DNA of 41,805 nucleotides from an uncultured Cyclobacteriaceae bacterium (GCA_947492745.1 CANLOE010000066.1:1-41805), one strand, 5' to 3'; positions 1 to 9,559 are shown, counted from the stretch's first letter. Notes: a model not told the origin generated them from the letters alone. Translations and numbers: made by a program.

Positions 1-67
1 AAACGCATTCATTTACTGATTTGAAGCCAGTTAAGTCCGGAATAGATTTTCTAATGGACATTTTGGG
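1..67 (-). repeat. family B element, partial (cut by window edge)
   Basis: Right-hand part of a family B short palindromic element. It matches the reverse complement of the copy at 39910-40074 almost base for base and ends in GGG followed by TTTAA, the kind of 5-bp target seen at other copies. The left part lies outside the window. Confidence 0.8.
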
Positions 68-81
68 TTTAAAAAAGACGC

Positions 82-358
82 GAACTCCCCACTGAGCCGC
101 GTTCCCTTTGCGATTACCGACCAATCCCTGGACACGGTCCTGTCCGTGTCCTCATTGAACCACTTCCTCCGGCTCCGGTTCGGGTAACAGGCCTCGCCAT
201 GGAGGGGAAAGTCTTTGATCAGGGCAGTCTCTGACCTGAAAACTCTTTGGGGTGGATGTTCTCCTCTTCCAAGCGGATCGCGACCGATTCGTCTGTCCTT
301 GCAACTTCGATAATCTTAAAAAAACCTACCAGTCTCTCAGGCAGCAGTAGGCACGCTA
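82..358 (-). pseudogene. ISAon1-type transposase N-terminal remnant
   Basis: No open frame survives, but the minus strand translates in two frames into the N-terminal region of an ISAon1-family transposase. The first part reads ELACLLLPERLVGFFKIIEV, followed by RLEEENIHPKEFSGQRLP. After a frameshift near 220 it continues IKDFPLHGEACYPNRSRRKW and then TVSRDWSVIAKGTRLSGEFA. In intact family members these blocks are contiguous. The remnant is cut at both sides, by a family B element ending at 67 and another beginning at 368. It is certainly non-functional. The family assignment is from memory of Bacteroidota ISAon1 proteins and has not been searched. Confidence 0.7.
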
Positions 359-367
359 ACTCTTTAT

Positions 368-532
368 CCCGGATCATGCGTTGGAACTTCGTAACGAGGG
401 TTTAAATGTCAATAAATCAAGGGGTTTTATTGGATTTGGCATGGCACCGCTATGGTGAATTCGAAAACTTAGTGCAACGACTGATTTGCAGCTATTTAGA
501 TCCGCAGTAGATTTTCCAATGCATGATCTGGG
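368..532 (-). repeat. family B element, complete (B2)
   Basis: Complete 165-bp family B copy. It begins CCCGGATCATGCGTTGGAA and ends in the imperfect inverse, TTCCAATGCATGATCTGGG. It is flanked by the 5-bp direct repeat TTTAT at 363-367 and 533-537. The centre holds a CATGGC...GCTATG hairpin. It has no coding capacity. Confidence 0.9.
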
Positions 533-537
533 TTTAT

Positions 538-943
538 CCAATGTGATTCTTTTTCCCGTAATTATAGGTACTCAAAATCTTGCCTCCCAACTTTTCGGTT
601 TGATCCATAGAAGTCCTTGATTCCAAGAAACAATTCGAATCTAATAAAATATAATGAAAAACTTTAGTCAATGCCATTGGCTTAGAGTGCCAACTTTATT
701 GTATTTTTAATTTATTATATAAATTTGTGATGAATTTTGCGAAAAAGTAATACTTTGAAAAAAAGTACTCGCTGCGTTTTTTCTAGAGGTTTTATAAATT
801 TGAAGGCTTGTTTCTGAAATTTATCAGCAAATTTACGATTTGTGGCAGATGGAAACTGCGAAAATGATTTTTTTCAAAGCTTTGGAGCTATTTTAGGGTA
901 TTCTTAAGGAGGTTTTAATTCTCCTTTCTTTTTCAGATTTTTG
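538..943. other. AT-rich spacer without gene
   Basis: About 400 bp of AT-rich sequence with no convincing reading frame. The only structure seen is a short hairpin, AAGGAG/CTCCTT, at 906-926 followed by a T-rich stretch on the plus strand. It could be a weak terminator of a gene lost from this place. Confidence 0.4.
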
Positions 944-977
944 TAAAAAAAATGTCCCGGGGACCCACCCGGGACAT
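943..977 (-). terminator. Rho-independent terminator of leu operon
   Basis: On the minus strand a GC-rich hairpin (ATGTCCCGGG ... CCCGGGACAT, 952-977) is followed directly by a run of eight T. It lies about 190 bp beyond the leuB stop with no gene between, so it most likely ends the leucine operon transcript. Confidence 0.75.
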
Positions 978-1079
978 CACCATTATGAAGAAGAACCCTA
1001 CTTGCTGTTAGGCGCTATCCACCTATATACAATAACCTTTTACATAAGATAGCAACCTGACAACAAACGTGCAGGGCAC

Positions 1080-1147
1080 GCATACTTCCACCCCTGGAAG
1101 TATTCTTTTGGAACACAGGTCTTTAAAAGCCTGTGTTCTGTTTTTTT
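1080..1147. terminator. paired hairpins downstream of leuB
   Basis: There are two consecutive hairpins. One is ATACTTCCA/TGGAAGTAT at 1082-1103. The other is GAACACAGG/CCTGTGTTC at 1111-1138, followed on the plus strand by seven T. On the minus strand they lie in the leuB 3' untranslated region, upstream of the stronger terminator at 943-977. They may be a bidirectional terminator or RNA-stabilising structures. Confidence 0.5.
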
Positions 1148-1163
1148 GTAGTGAAGAATGTGC

Positions 1164-2279
1164 CTATATAATAGTGCTCATTCCCACGGAAATATTTTCA
1201 GGCTTAAAACCTTCACTTTCTTCGTTCTTGATAGCCGATACGATCATGTCACCAACATATGCAGTAGTATAATGATGGGTTTCGTTCAGGTCCGGTGTCA
1301 TAATACCATTGTTGAGTACCTTTTCAGTAGCCTCTCTTACGGCTATTCCGGCATCTACCAAACTCAGAGAGTCCAACAGCATGGCTACTGACAATATGGT
1401 AGCGATCGGATTGGCAATGCCCTTGCCCTTTGCCTGCGGATAAGAACCGTGAATCGGCTCGAACAATGCAGAGGATGTACCTATGGAGGCCGATGGCAAT
1501 AGACCTATCGAACCCGTAATCATGCTGGCCTCATCAGTGATGATATCACCGAACATGTTCTCGGTCAGTATGACATCGAACTGTTTGGGGTTCATGATAA
1601 TCTGCATTGCGGCATTGTCCACGAACATATACTCTACTTTCACATCTGTATAATCTTCTGCGATTTTCCCAACAGTATCCCTCCACAATCTCGATGTTTC
1701 CAGAACATTGGCCTTATCGACCAGCGTTAATCTTTTACTTCGCTGCCTTGCACTTTCAAAAGCCAGTCGGGCGATACGGTCGATTTCCGATTTTGAGTAG
1801 GAACAGATATCAAAGGCAGTATCTCCATCATCTTTCCTTCCTTTTTCACCAAAGTAAATACCACCTGTCAGTTCTCTAAATACAACAAAATCTACATCTT
1901 GTACTTTTTCCTCTTTCAGTGGCGATATGTGTGCTAAGGATTTGTATGTCGTGATAGGACGTATGTTCGCAAATAGCCCCAAACTCTTTCTCAGTTTCAA
2001 TAATCCTTGTTCTGGCCTTACCGTAGCATTGGGATTATTATCATACTTCGGGTCACCGATAGCGCCCATTAGAATGGCATCTGCTCCGAGGCAGGTATCG
2101 ATAGTGCTATCCGGCAAGGGATTATCCGTGTTGTCGATGGCCACGGCGCCTATGTCAGCATATTCATAATTGAACTTTACACTGAAACGCTCTCCTACAG
2201 CTTTTAAGACCTTGATTCCTTGCTCTACTACTTCTGGTCCTATGCCATCTCCCGGTAAAACTGCTATCTTCTTTTGCAT
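1164..2279 (-). CDS. leuB: 3-isopropylmalate dehydrogenase
   Basis: 371 residues, full length for LeuB. The enzyme oxidises and decarboxylates (2R,3S)-3-isopropylmalate with NAD+ in the third step of leucine synthesis, as a cytoplasmic homodimer. The N-terminus (KKIAVLPGDGIGPEVVEQG) is the nucleotide/substrate-domain start of the isocitrate/isopropylmalate dehydrogenase family. The metal- and substrate-site signature DIITDEASMITGSIGLLPSA and the NAD-binding stretch GSYPQAKGKGIANPIATILS are intact. It is the last gene of leuACDB and begins 78 bp after leuD. Start: the first ATG, directly before the conserved KKIAVLPGDG. Confidence 0.96.
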   Translation of the reverse strand: MQKKIAVLPGDGIGPEVVEQGIKVLKAVGERFSVKFNYEYADIGAVAIDNTDNPLPDSTIDTCLGADAILMGAIGDPKYDNNPNATVRPEQGLLKLRKSLGLFANIRPITTYKSLAHISPLKEEKVQDVDFVVFRELTGGIYFGEKGRKDDGDTAFDICSYSKSEIDRIARLAFESARQRSKRLTLVDKANVLETSRLWRDTVGKIAEDYTDVKVEYMFVDNAAMQIIMNPKQFDVILTENMFGDIITDEASMITGSIGLLPSASIGTSSALFEPIHGSYPQAKGKGIANPIATILSVAMLLDSLSLVDAGIAVREATEKVLNNGIMTPDLNETHHYTTAYVGDMIVSAIKNEESEGFKPENISVGMSTII

Positions 2280-2357
2280 ACGTTTCCTAAGTATTATATT
2301 GATCTTTTATCTTTTATGACCAGATGTCCACTCCTCGGAGTGATAACACTGATTGGT

Positions 2358-2924
2358 TCATTTACTTTCAAAAGCTTCAATGGCCTCCCTATTGTTCAGT
2401 AAGTAGTCGATATCATCATAACCATTGAGCAGACATTCTTTTTTATAGGGATTGATGGAAAATTGTCTGCTTTCCCCACTACCCTTAATAGTGATATTCT
2501 GAGTTTCCAAATCGATAATCAGTTGTGAGTCACTGGTGAAAATCTGTTCGAGAAACCCTTCGTCCACTGCTACTACCAGTAATCCATTGTTCAGGGCATT
2601 GTTTTTGAATATATCAGCAAAGAAACTGGAGACGACTACTTTGAACCCATAGTCGACAATGGCCCAAGCGGCATGTTCCCTACTGGAACCACAGCCGAAA
2701 TTCTTTCCAGCGACCAGTATTTCTCCTTTAACTCCCTTTTTGTTCAGTACGAAGCTCTCTATTTCATCTCCAGATTTGTCATATCTCCAGTCCCTGAAAA
2801 GATTCTCTCCAAAGCCCTCTCTTGTCGTGGCTTTTAGGAATCTGGCCGGTATGATCTGGTCAGTATCCACATGCTCAATGGGCAGTGGGACAAAGTGCGA
2901 TATCGTTTTTTCAAATTTCTTCAT
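2358..2924 (-). CDS. leuD: 3-isopropylmalate dehydratase, small subunit
   Basis: 188 residues, normal for the short LeuD form. It is the swivelling-domain partner of LeuC in isopropylmalate isomerase, which interconverts 2- and 3-isopropylmalate. Early residues [14 protein letters not shown] and the [17 protein letters not shown] block (73-89) are the family hallmarks; GCGSSREHA closes over the LeuC active site. Its ATG follows the leuC TAA without any spacer (TAAATG), so the two subunits are very likely translationally coupled. Confidence 0.96.
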   Translation of the reverse strand: MKKFEKTISHFVPLPIEHVDTDQIIPARFLKATTREGFGENLFRDWRYDKSGDEIESFVLNKKGVKGEILVAGKNFGCGSSREHAAWAIVDYGFKVVVSSFFADIFKNNALNNGLLVVAVDEGFLEQIFTSDSQLIIDLETQNITIKGSGESRQFSINPYKKECLLNGYDDIDYLLNNREAIEAFESK

Positions 2925-4340
2925 TTATCGTTCCATGAGGCTTCTGACATCTTCAATTTTACCACTGATAGCAGTAGCTGCGGCGGTCAAGGGACTGGCC
3001 AATAATGTTTTCGATCCTGGCCCCTGTCTGCCTTCGAAATTCCTGTTTGAGGTAGATACGCAGTACTCACCTGCGGGTATTTTATCCTCGTTCATGGCCA
3101 GGCAAGCGGAGCATCCCGGCTGGCGCAACTCGAAACCGGCAGCTTCCAATATATCGGAAATCCCCTCAGCCTTTGCTTGTGCCTCGACCTGTTTGGAGCC
3201 GGGTACAATATAAGCTTTGATGTTTTCTGCTTTTTTCTTTCCTTTTACCACTTCGGCCACCATTCTCAAATCTTCTATTCTCGAATTGGTACAACTCCCG
3301 ATGAACACGTAGTTGACACTATGGCCCAGCAAACGGCTACCGGACTCAAAACCCATGTAGGCGAGTGATTTTTCTACGGACAACTGCTCACTGGCATCAT
3401 CGATATCTTTTACTTCCGGAAGCCACCCGGATACCTTTATACCCATCCCCGGATTGGTTCCGTAGGTAATCATTGGCTCTATATCATCGGCAGAGAAGGT
3501 ATACTCTTTATCAAAGACAGCGTCCTCATCACTGGGTAATCCAGACCATGCCGCTATAGCTTTATCGAGTTCTTCACCCTTTGGGGCAAATTCACGACCT
3601 TTCAGGTAGGCATAAGTAGTCTCATCAGGGGCTATCAATCCCCCACGGGCTCCCATCTCTATACTCATGTTACATATGGTCATTCGGGCTTCCATAGAGA
3701 GGTTTCTGATGGCAGCACCGGCGAATTCCACGAAATATCCAGTGCCGCCCTGTGCGGTAATCTGCGATATGATATATAGGATAATATCCTTTGAGACGAC
3801 ACCGTGGTTCAGTTCACCATCGATGGTGATCCTCATTTTCTTCGGTTTGTGCTGTAGTACGCACTGGCTTGCTAGCACCATCTCGACCTCACTGGTACCG
3901 ATACCAAAAGCAATACTGCCAAAGGCACCGTGAGTAGAGGTATGACTATCTCCACAGACCATGGTCATCCCGGGCTGAGTTATCCCCAGTTCTGGACCGA
4001 TAACATGAACAATGCCTTGATAAGGATGCCCAAGACCGTACAAGGTGATGCCATGAGTCTTGCAGTTTTCCGTAAGTGTATCTACCTGCTTTCTGGAAAG
4101 TGCCTCTTTTATGGGCAAATGCTGATTCAGGGTAGGTACATTATGATCGGCAGTGGCGACAGTCTTGTCCGGTCTGAAAACGGATACCCCTCTTCGCTTT
4201 AGCCCTGCGAAAGCTTGCGGGCTTGTCACCTCATGAATCAGGTGTTTATCGATATAAAGTATATCAGGACCATTGTCAATACTCTTAACAACATGTTCAT
4301 CCCAGATTTTATCGAATAACGTTTTTCCTTGCGGTTTCAT
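2925..4340 (-). CDS. leuC: 3-isopropylmalate dehydratase, large subunit
   Basis: 471 residues from the chosen start ([17 protein letters not shown]), the aconitase-type large subunit. The three [4Fe-4S] ligands are present: the Cys in FIGSCTNSR (residue 350) and the two in GCSACLAMN (410 and 413). [13 protein letters not shown] and GTNPGMG are also conserved. An upstream in-frame ATG at 4364 would add eight residues and overlap leuA by 14 bp. I prefer the ATG at 4340, because family members normally begin just before TLFDKIWD and it starts 10 bp past the leuA stop. Together with LeuD it forms the cytoplasmic isomerase. Confidence 0.94.
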   Translation of the reverse strand: MKPQGKTLFDKIWDEHVVKSIDNGPDILYIDKHLIHEVTSPQAFAGLKRRGVSVFRPDKTVATADHNVPTLNQHLPIKEALSRKQVDTLTENCKTHGITLYGLGHPYQGIVHVIGPELGITQPGMTMVCGDSHTSTHGAFGSIAFGIGTSEVEMVLASQCVLQHKPKKMRITIDGELNHGVVSKDIILYIISQITAQGGTGYFVEFAGAAIRNLSMEARMTICNMSIEMGARGGLIAPDETTYAYLKGREFAPKGEELDKAIAAWSGLPSDEDAVFDKEYTFSADDIEPMITYGTNPGMGIKVSGWLPEVKDIDDASEQLSVEKSLAYMGFESGSRLLGHSVNYVFIGSCTNSRIEDLRMVAEVVKGKKKAENIKAYIVPGSKQVEAQAKAEGISDILEAAGFELRQPGCSACLAMNEDKIPAGEYCVSTSNRNFEGRQGPGSKTLLASPLTAAATAISGKIEDVRSLMER

Positions 4341-4350
4341 CTCTAGTAAC

Positions 4351-5508
4351 TTATGCGGTGACAATCGTACTTAATAAAGCATGAAGATCATTATCTTCTA
4401 CTTCTTTCTTTTTATCGGCCAAGATCAGAAAATTCTGATAAGAGTTGTTCAGCTCTTCTTTGGATAGATTGTAACCTAATTTTTTAGCTCTATAGTTCAA
4501 TGCTGCTCGACCACTCCTCGCGGTAAGTACAATGGAGGACTCTGTCACACCCACTTCCTTAGGGTCGATAATTTCGTAATTCTCCCTGTTTTTAATGACA
4601 CCATCTTGATGAATTCCCGATGAGTGGGAAAACGCATTTGATCCTACGATGGCTTTATTGGGTTGTACTGGCATGCCCATCATTTCGGATACCAGTTGGC
4701 TTGTAGGGAACAGCATTTGCGTATTGATATTACTGCTCACATTGATGTTACTGTGCTGCTTGAGTACCATGACCACTTCTTCTAGAGAAGTGTTGCCTGC
4801 ACGCTCACCGATACCATTGATGGTGCATTCGACCTGTCGCGCTCCATGTTGTATGCCCGATACGGAGTTGGCCGTGGCCAGACCCAAATCATTGTGACAA
4901 TGCGTTGAAATAATGGCTTTGTCGATATGCTTGACGTTTTCTTTCAGAAAACGAATCTTTTTTCCATAGTCTTCGGGAAGGCAGTAACCCGTAGTGTCGG
5001 GGATATTGACTACTGTCGCACCGGCCGCAATGACCGCTTCTATAATCTCGGCCAAAAAGACATTGTTGGTCCTGCCCGCATCCTCAGCGTAGAACTCTAC
5101 ATCTTCTACGAATTTTTTAGCATATTTCACAGCAGCAACGCCTCTCTTCAATACCTCTTCCGGGGTAGAGTTGAGCTTATAGCGAATATGAATGTCAGAG
5201 GTGCCAATGCCCGTGTGGATACGCGGACGAATGGCCCTCTTGACTGCTTCTGCTGCGATGTTTATATCTTCTTTGACTGCGCGCGATAGTGCACATACTA
5301 TAGGTGTTTTTAAAGTACGGCTGATTTTATCCACAGCCTCGAAATCACCAGGACTGGATATCGGGAAGCCAGCTTCGATAATATCCACTCCAAGATGTTC
5401 AAGTTGCAGGGCAATCTCTATCTTTTCCTCTGTATTCAATTTACATCCAGGTACCTGCTCTCCATCCCTCAGTGTTGTATCAAATATGTAAACTTGCTCC
5501 TTAGCCAT
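4351..5508 (-). CDS. leuA: 2-isopropylmalate synthase, short form
   Basis: 385 residues. It catalyses the committed condensation of acetyl-CoA with 2-oxoisovalerate. The TIM-barrel catalytic domain has the DTTLRDGEQ motif (Arg14, Asp15), the metal-binding STHCHND (His203, His205) and [13 protein letters not shown] (Asn239). The chain stops after the linker/subdomain region and lacks the C-terminal LeuA_dimer domain that carries leucine feedback inhibition in about 500-residue enzymes. Short forms of this length are known in Bacteroidota. Substrate assignment rests on being first in leuACDB. The close relatives homocitrate or citramalate synthase are less likely in this operon. No clear promoter was recognised in the 181-bp divergent spacer to the TPR gene. 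Confidence 0.93.
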   Translation of the reverse strand: MAKEQVYIFDTTLRDGEQVPGCKLNTEEKIEIALQLEHLGVDIIEAGFPISSPGDFEAVDKISRTLKTPIVCALSRAVKEDINIAAEAVKRAIRPRIHTGIGTSDIHIRYKLNSTPEEVLKRGVAAVKYAKKFVEDVEFYAEDAGRTNNVFLAEIIEAVIAAGATVVNIPDTTGYCLPEDYGKKIRFLKENVKHIDKAIISTHCHNDLGLATANSVSGIQHGARQVECTINGIGERAGNTSLEEVVMVLKQHSNINVSSNINTQMLFPTSQLVSEMMGMPVQPNKAIVGSNAFSHSSGIHQDGVIKNRENYEIIDPKEVGVTESSIVLTARSGRAALNYRAKKLGYNLSKEELNNSYQNFLILADKKKEVEDNDLHALLSTIVTA

Positions 5509-5689
5509 CCTTTAAATTGGTTTCTGTATTTAAACAGTTTTTTTTCTGTTTCCTTTCTATAAAACTATTCGACTTATCTATTTTCTAAAAGTGAATAATT
5601 CATATTTTTACGAAGTTCAATAATTCCCATAATAGTACAAACATCTGTCTTTCAGTTATTTAAGTTGAATTTTGTGAATATGGATTACA

Positions 5690-7234
5690 ATGCCTAACTT
5701 TCAAACAGAACCTCTTTTCCAATTGATCAAGTCTTTGACCAAGTCTGAAAAAAGAAATTTCAAACTATATGCCAACAGGATAGGCGGTAAAGAAGAGATG
5801 AAATTCATCAAATTGTTCGATGCTTTGGATAAAATGTCCGCCTACAATGAACAGGTCATCCTAAAAAAAGTCCCTGTTATCAAAAGGACTCAACTGTCCA
5901 ACCTGAAAGCACACCTTTACAAACAATTGTTGACAAGTCTACGCCTCAACCACCTACAGCACAATAGTGATATTCAGGTTCGTGAACAGATAGACCACGC
6001 GAAGGTACTTTACAATAAAGGACTGTACAAACAAAGCCTGAAGCTGTTGGACAAGACCAAGGAGCTAGCTAAAAATACTGAAAGGAATATCCTTTGTCTC
6101 GAAATTATCGAATTCGAAAAACTCATCGAATCTCAATACATCACCAGAAGTATCGGATCAAGAGCCGATGAGCTGACCGATGAGGCCGATGCTATATTCA
6201 AGAACATAGACCGGGCCAATGCATTCTCTAACCTATCACTGCGGCTGTACGGTCTCTACATTAAGGTAGGGCATGCTCGTAATGAAAAAGACTATTACAT
6301 GGTCAAAGAGTTTTTTGATACCAATGTGCCCGATTATAGATTGGAAGAACTTACCTTTTCCGAAAAGTTGTATCTCTATCAGGCTTTTGTCTGGTACAAT
6401 CATATCGTACAGGATTTTCTGAAATGTTACAAATATGCTCAAAAGTGGGTAGACCTCTTCAACGAAAAACCCGAAATGCTGGAGAACGAACCCTTTATGT
6501 ATATCAAAGGGGTGCATAATCTTTTGGGGACCTTGTTCAACCTAAATTACTACAATCGTTTCAACGAGATGATGGAGGCGTTCCAAGATTATGGTAGAAA
6601 AGTGGAGGCCGGGTTGAACGAGAATGAAAAAGTAGCCTTCTTTCTCTACTATTATGTCAACAAGATCAACCGGCATTTCATGGAAGGTACGTTTTCCGAA
6701 GGCTTGGTCTTAGTGTCGGAGATAGAGGACCGGATAGCCGAGTACAACACCAAAATCGACCGCCATAGGGTATTGGTGTTTTATTATAAAATAGCCAGTC
6801 TGTACTTCGGCAGCGGTGATAGCCGTATGGCAGTCAAATACCTCAACAAGATCATCAACCTGAATGTAGGCCTCAGAGAAGATATACACTGCTTTGCTCG
6901 AATACTTAGTCTGATAGCGCATTATGAATTGGGTAACGATGACCTGCTGGAGTATCAGGTAAAATCGGTTTATCGGTTTATTGCCAAAATGGAGGACCTC
7001 CATCAAGTGCAAAAGGAAATCTTCCAGTTTCTGAAAAGACTACCGAAAATTTATCCGGAGGATCTTAAAAAAGAGTTCGTAAAATTAAAGGGAAGGCTGC
7101 AAACACATTCGAAGAACCCCTATGAGCAGCGCCCTTTTCTTTATTTGGACATTATCTCATGGTTGGAAAGCAAGATTTCCAATCGGCCCGTTCAGGAAAT
7201 CGTCCAAGAGAAATTCAACAGTCGAAGACATTGA
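5690..7234 (+). CDS. TPR-like all-helical protein, function unknown
   Basis: 514 residues with no signal peptide and no membrane segment, so probably cytoplasmic. The sequence is helical throughout and rich in Tyr, Leu, Lys and Glu. Degenerate TPR-like pairs (for example LYNKGLYKQSLKLLDKTKEL around 105-125, and KIASLYFGSGDSRMAVKYLNKI in the third quarter) suggest a solenoid scaffold. The N-terminus (SLTKSEKRNFKLYANRIGG) looks like a conserved family start. It is divergent from leuA across 181 bp and stands alone. I recognise the architecture as a common Bacteroidota hypothetical but know no function. No catalytic motif is visible. Confidence 0.8.
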   Translation: MPNFQTEPLFQLIKSLTKSEKRNFKLYANRIGGKEEMKFIKLFDALDKMSAYNEQVILKKVPVIKRTQLSNLKAHLYKQLLTSLRLNHLQHNSDIQVREQIDHAKVLYNKGLYKQSLKLLDKTKELAKNTERNILCLEIIEFEKLIESQYITRSIGSRADELTDEADAIFKNIDRANAFSNLSLRLYGLYIKVGHARNEKDYYMVKEFFDTNVPDYRLEELTFSEKLYLYQAFVWYNHIVQDFLKCYKYAQKWVDLFNEKPEMLENEPFMYIKGVHNLLGTLFNLNYYNRFNEMMEAFQDYGRKVEAGLNENEKVAFFLYYYVNKINRHFMEGTFSEGLVLVSEIEDRIAEYNTKIDRHRVLVFYYKIASLYFGSGDSRMAVKYLNKIINLNVGLREDIHCFARILSLIAHYELGNDDLLEYQVKSVYRFIAKMEDLHQVQKEIFQFLKRLPKIYPEDLKKEFVKLKGRLQTHSKNPYEQRPFLYLDIISWLESKISNRPVQEIVQEKFNSRRH

Positions 7235-7457
7235 TGCTACGCGGCTTTTAAGGACATTGTTTTTATAAACGACATCGCTGTCAGTAGGGTCCGTTAGTCA
7301 ATTAGTAATGTTTCGAAGTGGGGATGGATGATAATATTGCTTATTGCTAAGTAAGGTAGGATATATCGTGCGAAAATGATTCGGTGGATGGGGCGAATTG
7401 CTTCTTTTTTGGCTAACTTGGTAGTGTAGACCATAAACCATTAAACCAATTTTCAAG
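7235..7457. other. intergenic spacer
   Basis: 223 bp between two plus-strand genes. No clear terminator, repeat or recognised promoter was found. Confidence 0.4.
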
Positions 7458-8213
7458 ATGAGATTTTTAAAATTAAGTGTACAACTAGTGCAGTGCATAC
7501 TCCTTCTAACGGTATGGGCATGTACAGAAGAAAATATCGAAGAACGACAGACCGATAGCAAAAAAGCCTTAACAAAAGAAATACCCCAAACGAACACAAC
7601 AGCTAGAGCAGTCAAGAGGGTATACCATTTTTTAAGGTTCAACATTACCGATTACAACCGTGTTTCTTCCTATATCGACCAAATCGACAATCTGGCCCGT
7701 AACAGCGAGGGAAAACTACTTACCAGTGGAAAACCTATCCGGTGTATGGAAAGAGCGTGTCCCGAAAGGACCCTTGTCCTTGAGTTTCCAAATGTAGATC
7801 TGGGAAGGGCTTTTTTCAACAATTACCTCAATACTTTGGCATACCTTCAGGGGAAAGTCACCAAGGATTTCAACTATAGTGTGGGAAATGCAAGTGACTC
7901 GAACGCCAATAGTGACAGCAATATTCAAGTTTACTCTATATTCAGTACGACAATTACAGATATACCGAAATACATCGCAGACTATGTGCCCACTGCGGTG
8001 AAGGTATCCAATAGATACCAAGGCAGGCCGATTACCGCAGGTTTGACGGACTGTTTGGTAGGAAACTGTACAAGCTATACCGTTATGGTAGGCTACCGAT
8101 CGGGAAAAACATTTCTTGATCGGTATTACGATAGGGAGTATCGCCCCGTCATTCCCATAAGGGAGCGTATCACTAGAGGCGGGGGATTGCTTTATACCCA
8201 AAAAGAGGGCTGA
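7458..8213 (+). CDS. putative lipoprotein, function unknown
   Basis: 251 residues. The N-terminus is a short charged start, a hydrophobic stretch and a lipobox-like VWAC at Cys22, followed by an acidic, Asn/Gln-rich linker. This predicts an SPII lipoprotein facing the periplasm or surface. The rest contains several Cys (for example CMERACPE and DCLVGNC) that could form disulphides, and no known enzyme motif. I do not recognise the family. It is followed by a good terminator at 8357-8394, so it is probably monocistronic. Confidence 0.72.
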   Translation: MRFLKLSVQLVQCILLLTVWACTEENIEERQTDSKKALTKEIPQTNTTARAVKRVYHFLRFNITDYNRVSSYIDQIDNLARNSEGKLLTSGKPIRCMERACPERTLVLEFPNVDLGRAFFNNYLNTLAYLQGKVTKDFNYSVGNASDSNANSDSNIQVYSIFSTTITDIPKYIADYVPTAVKVSNRYQGRPITAGLTDCLVGNCTSYTVMVGYRSGKTFLDRYYDREYRPVIPIRERITRGGGLLYTQKEG

Positions 8214-8356
8214 GTTCGGGAGCTGCTACAAGTAGAATGATTTTTCAGTTGAGGCGTAAATGGACTACAGGAAAGAACTCGTTCAGGTCGAAAGCCTTTA
8301 TTATCAATGCCCTGGCCCGTTTTCTGCGATGGATTTCTGGAATAGATGCACTGAGA

Positions 8357-8394
8357 TGCCGACCATTGCCCGTAACGGTGGTCGGCACTTTTTT
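8357..8394 (+). terminator. Rho-independent terminator
   Basis: Perfect TGCCGACCA/TGGTCGGCA stem (8357-8387) followed by CTTTTTT. It lies about 140 bp after the lipoprotein stop on the same strand. Confidence 0.8.
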
Positions 8395-8467
8395 CTCAAA
8401 GCCAATGATCGGATTGCTCAAACCAGATCAGGCATCGTCATGAAGGTTTGAAAATGCAATAGATCTT

Positions 8468-8508
8468 GGGTTGTTATTGAGTTCAGCCTAGCACTGTTAC
8501 GGTTAACT
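8468..8508 (-). repeat. family B fragment
   Basis: The stretch around GTTATTGAGTTCAGCCTAGC matches the middle of family B (TTATTGGATTTAGCATAGC in other copies) but is diverged and lacks both ends. It directly precedes the family A left arm at 8511, so it may be another B copy invaded by A. Confidence 0.5.
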
Positions 8509-8510
8509 TA

Positions 8511-8556
8511 TACAAATTTGGGTTGCAGATGTCGTATAAGATTCCGTGGGTCATAT
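8511..8556 (+). repeat. family A element A1, left arm
   Basis: The left arm of a family A element, starting TACAAATTTGGGTTG and running to GGGTCAT. The same copy appears to continue at 9186-9319 on the other side of the IS630 remnant. About 20 bp (AAGATTCC...GGGTCAT) are present on both sides, so the nesting was not a simple TA insertion or has been rearranged since. Confidence 0.7.
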
Positions 8557-8558
8557 TA

Positions 8559-9185
8559 TACTAATTTGTGTTTATAATTTCGTATAATCCCATCTATGGG
8601 AAAACGAATAGAAGTATTGGTAAAAGAGAGCCTTTCCACCTTAAGGTCCCTTAAGTCAAAGCAATCGAATTTAGGTAAGGAACGTCGAGTATATGCCCTG
8701 ATCTGCTTGAAGGAAGGCCGTTTCGGTTTGCGCCAGGACCTTTCCAACCACCTTGGAATCAGTCTGAGGTGCCTTGAGAACTGGGTGGTCCAGTACAACT
8801 CCGAAGGTATCGATGGGGTCCTTTCGGTGAAGGCGCGCCGGAAGGGGTCTCCGCAAAGATATTCGAGGCATACCTACGGGACTATCACGGCACAGGCCCA
8901 AGGAGTACAAAATGGCGGTCATTGACAAGGCCGGGTTCCATTCCACAAAGAACATACAGATCCCGGAAAACATACCCGCCTATACACCGGAGCTCAATCC
9001 CTGTGGACAGGTCTGGAAGCACATCAAACAAGGCTTCAAGAACAGGGTGTTCAAGGCTATGGAGGCAATCAGGGAATGGTTGGGCAAAACCGTTAGGGAC
9101 ATGTCGGAGAAAACCATCATGTCCATCACCTCAAACCATCATTATATCACAGAATGCAATGCGAAATTTAAAACCTAATTTAGTA
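8559..9185 (+). mobile_element. IS630-family element, internally deleted
   Basis: 627-bp remnant bounded by inverted ends TACTAATTTGTGTTTATAAT at the left and the inverse of TACTAAATTAGGTTTTAAAT at the right, each flanked by TA as expected for IS630/Tc1-mariner elements. Intact members are roughly 1.1-1.2 kb, so nearly half is missing. It lies inside family A copy A1, whose own left arm closely resembles these ends. Confidence 0.75.
8596..9178 (+). pseudogene. IS630-family transposase, broken
   Basis: The first frame (8596-8925) encodes the N-terminal helix-turn-helix region (KEGRFGLRQDLSNHLGISLR, then CLENWVVQYNSEGIDGVLSV). The reading then passes through at least one frameshift near 8870-8900 into a second frame containing RHRPKEYKMAVIDKAGFH and YTPELNPCGQVWKHIKQGF. 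These are the second Asp block and the Glu-containing C-terminal block of the DDE domain. The first catalytic Asp region is deleted, and a short gap follows IPENI. It therefore cannot encode an active enzyme. A trans-acting full copy elsewhere in the genome would be needed to move family A. Confidence 0.85.
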
Positions 9186-9319
9186 TAAGATTCCTCGGGT
9201 CATTTTAGTATCAATTAAGGCGAGAACCGCAGGGATAGCAGCGCTATCCCGAGGATTGTCAACGCAGAGTGAAGCAAAATGAACAGGAAGATAGGTGATT
9301 TTAAAAGCTAAGTTTGTAT
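9186..9319 (+). repeat. family A element A1, right part
   Basis: Continuation of A1: AAGGCGAGAACCGC, the GGGATAGCAGCGCTATCCC palindrome, GCAGAGTGAAGCAAAATG, and the right end AAAAGCTAAGTTTGTA next to TTA. Confidence 0.85.
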
Positions 9320-9323
9320 TAAA

Positions 9324-9490
9324 CCCAAAATGATCGATAACCTTTCTGTTCCGCACAGGAATGGCCTCAAAATCAGCGGCTTTACACCACGCAGATTTGT
9401 CACCCTAACACTACGCTAGGCCTCCTCATCTATACCACTGATTTTATCGCAATTATGCCCTTATAACGAAACCCTATCGACCCTTTTGGG
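9324..9490 (+). repeat. family C element, complete (C1)
   Basis: 167-bp element starting CCCAAAATGATCGATAACC and ending CTATCGACCCTTTTGGG. Internal AAAATCAGCGG and CACTGATTTTAT blocks recur in the copies at 26492 and 27848. It abuts the family A right end. The flanks (ATTAA on both sides, with one extra A at the left) suggest a 5-bp duplication like that of family B. Confidence 0.8.
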
Positions 9491-9559
9491 ATTAATGATT
9501 ACCCCAATGTGAGAGATACGAATGCTATCTGTGGAAATTTCGTCGAAATCCTGTGCTAA

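Noticed and set aside
4341-4364. Upstream ATG for leuC overlapping leuA
   Set aside because: It would add eight residues before the normal family start and overlap leuA by 14 bp. The internal ATG at 4340 gives the usual length and spacing.
8237-8451. Two overlapping frames after the lipoprotein gene
   Set aside because: Both run through the terminator hairpin at 8357-8394 and resemble no protein.
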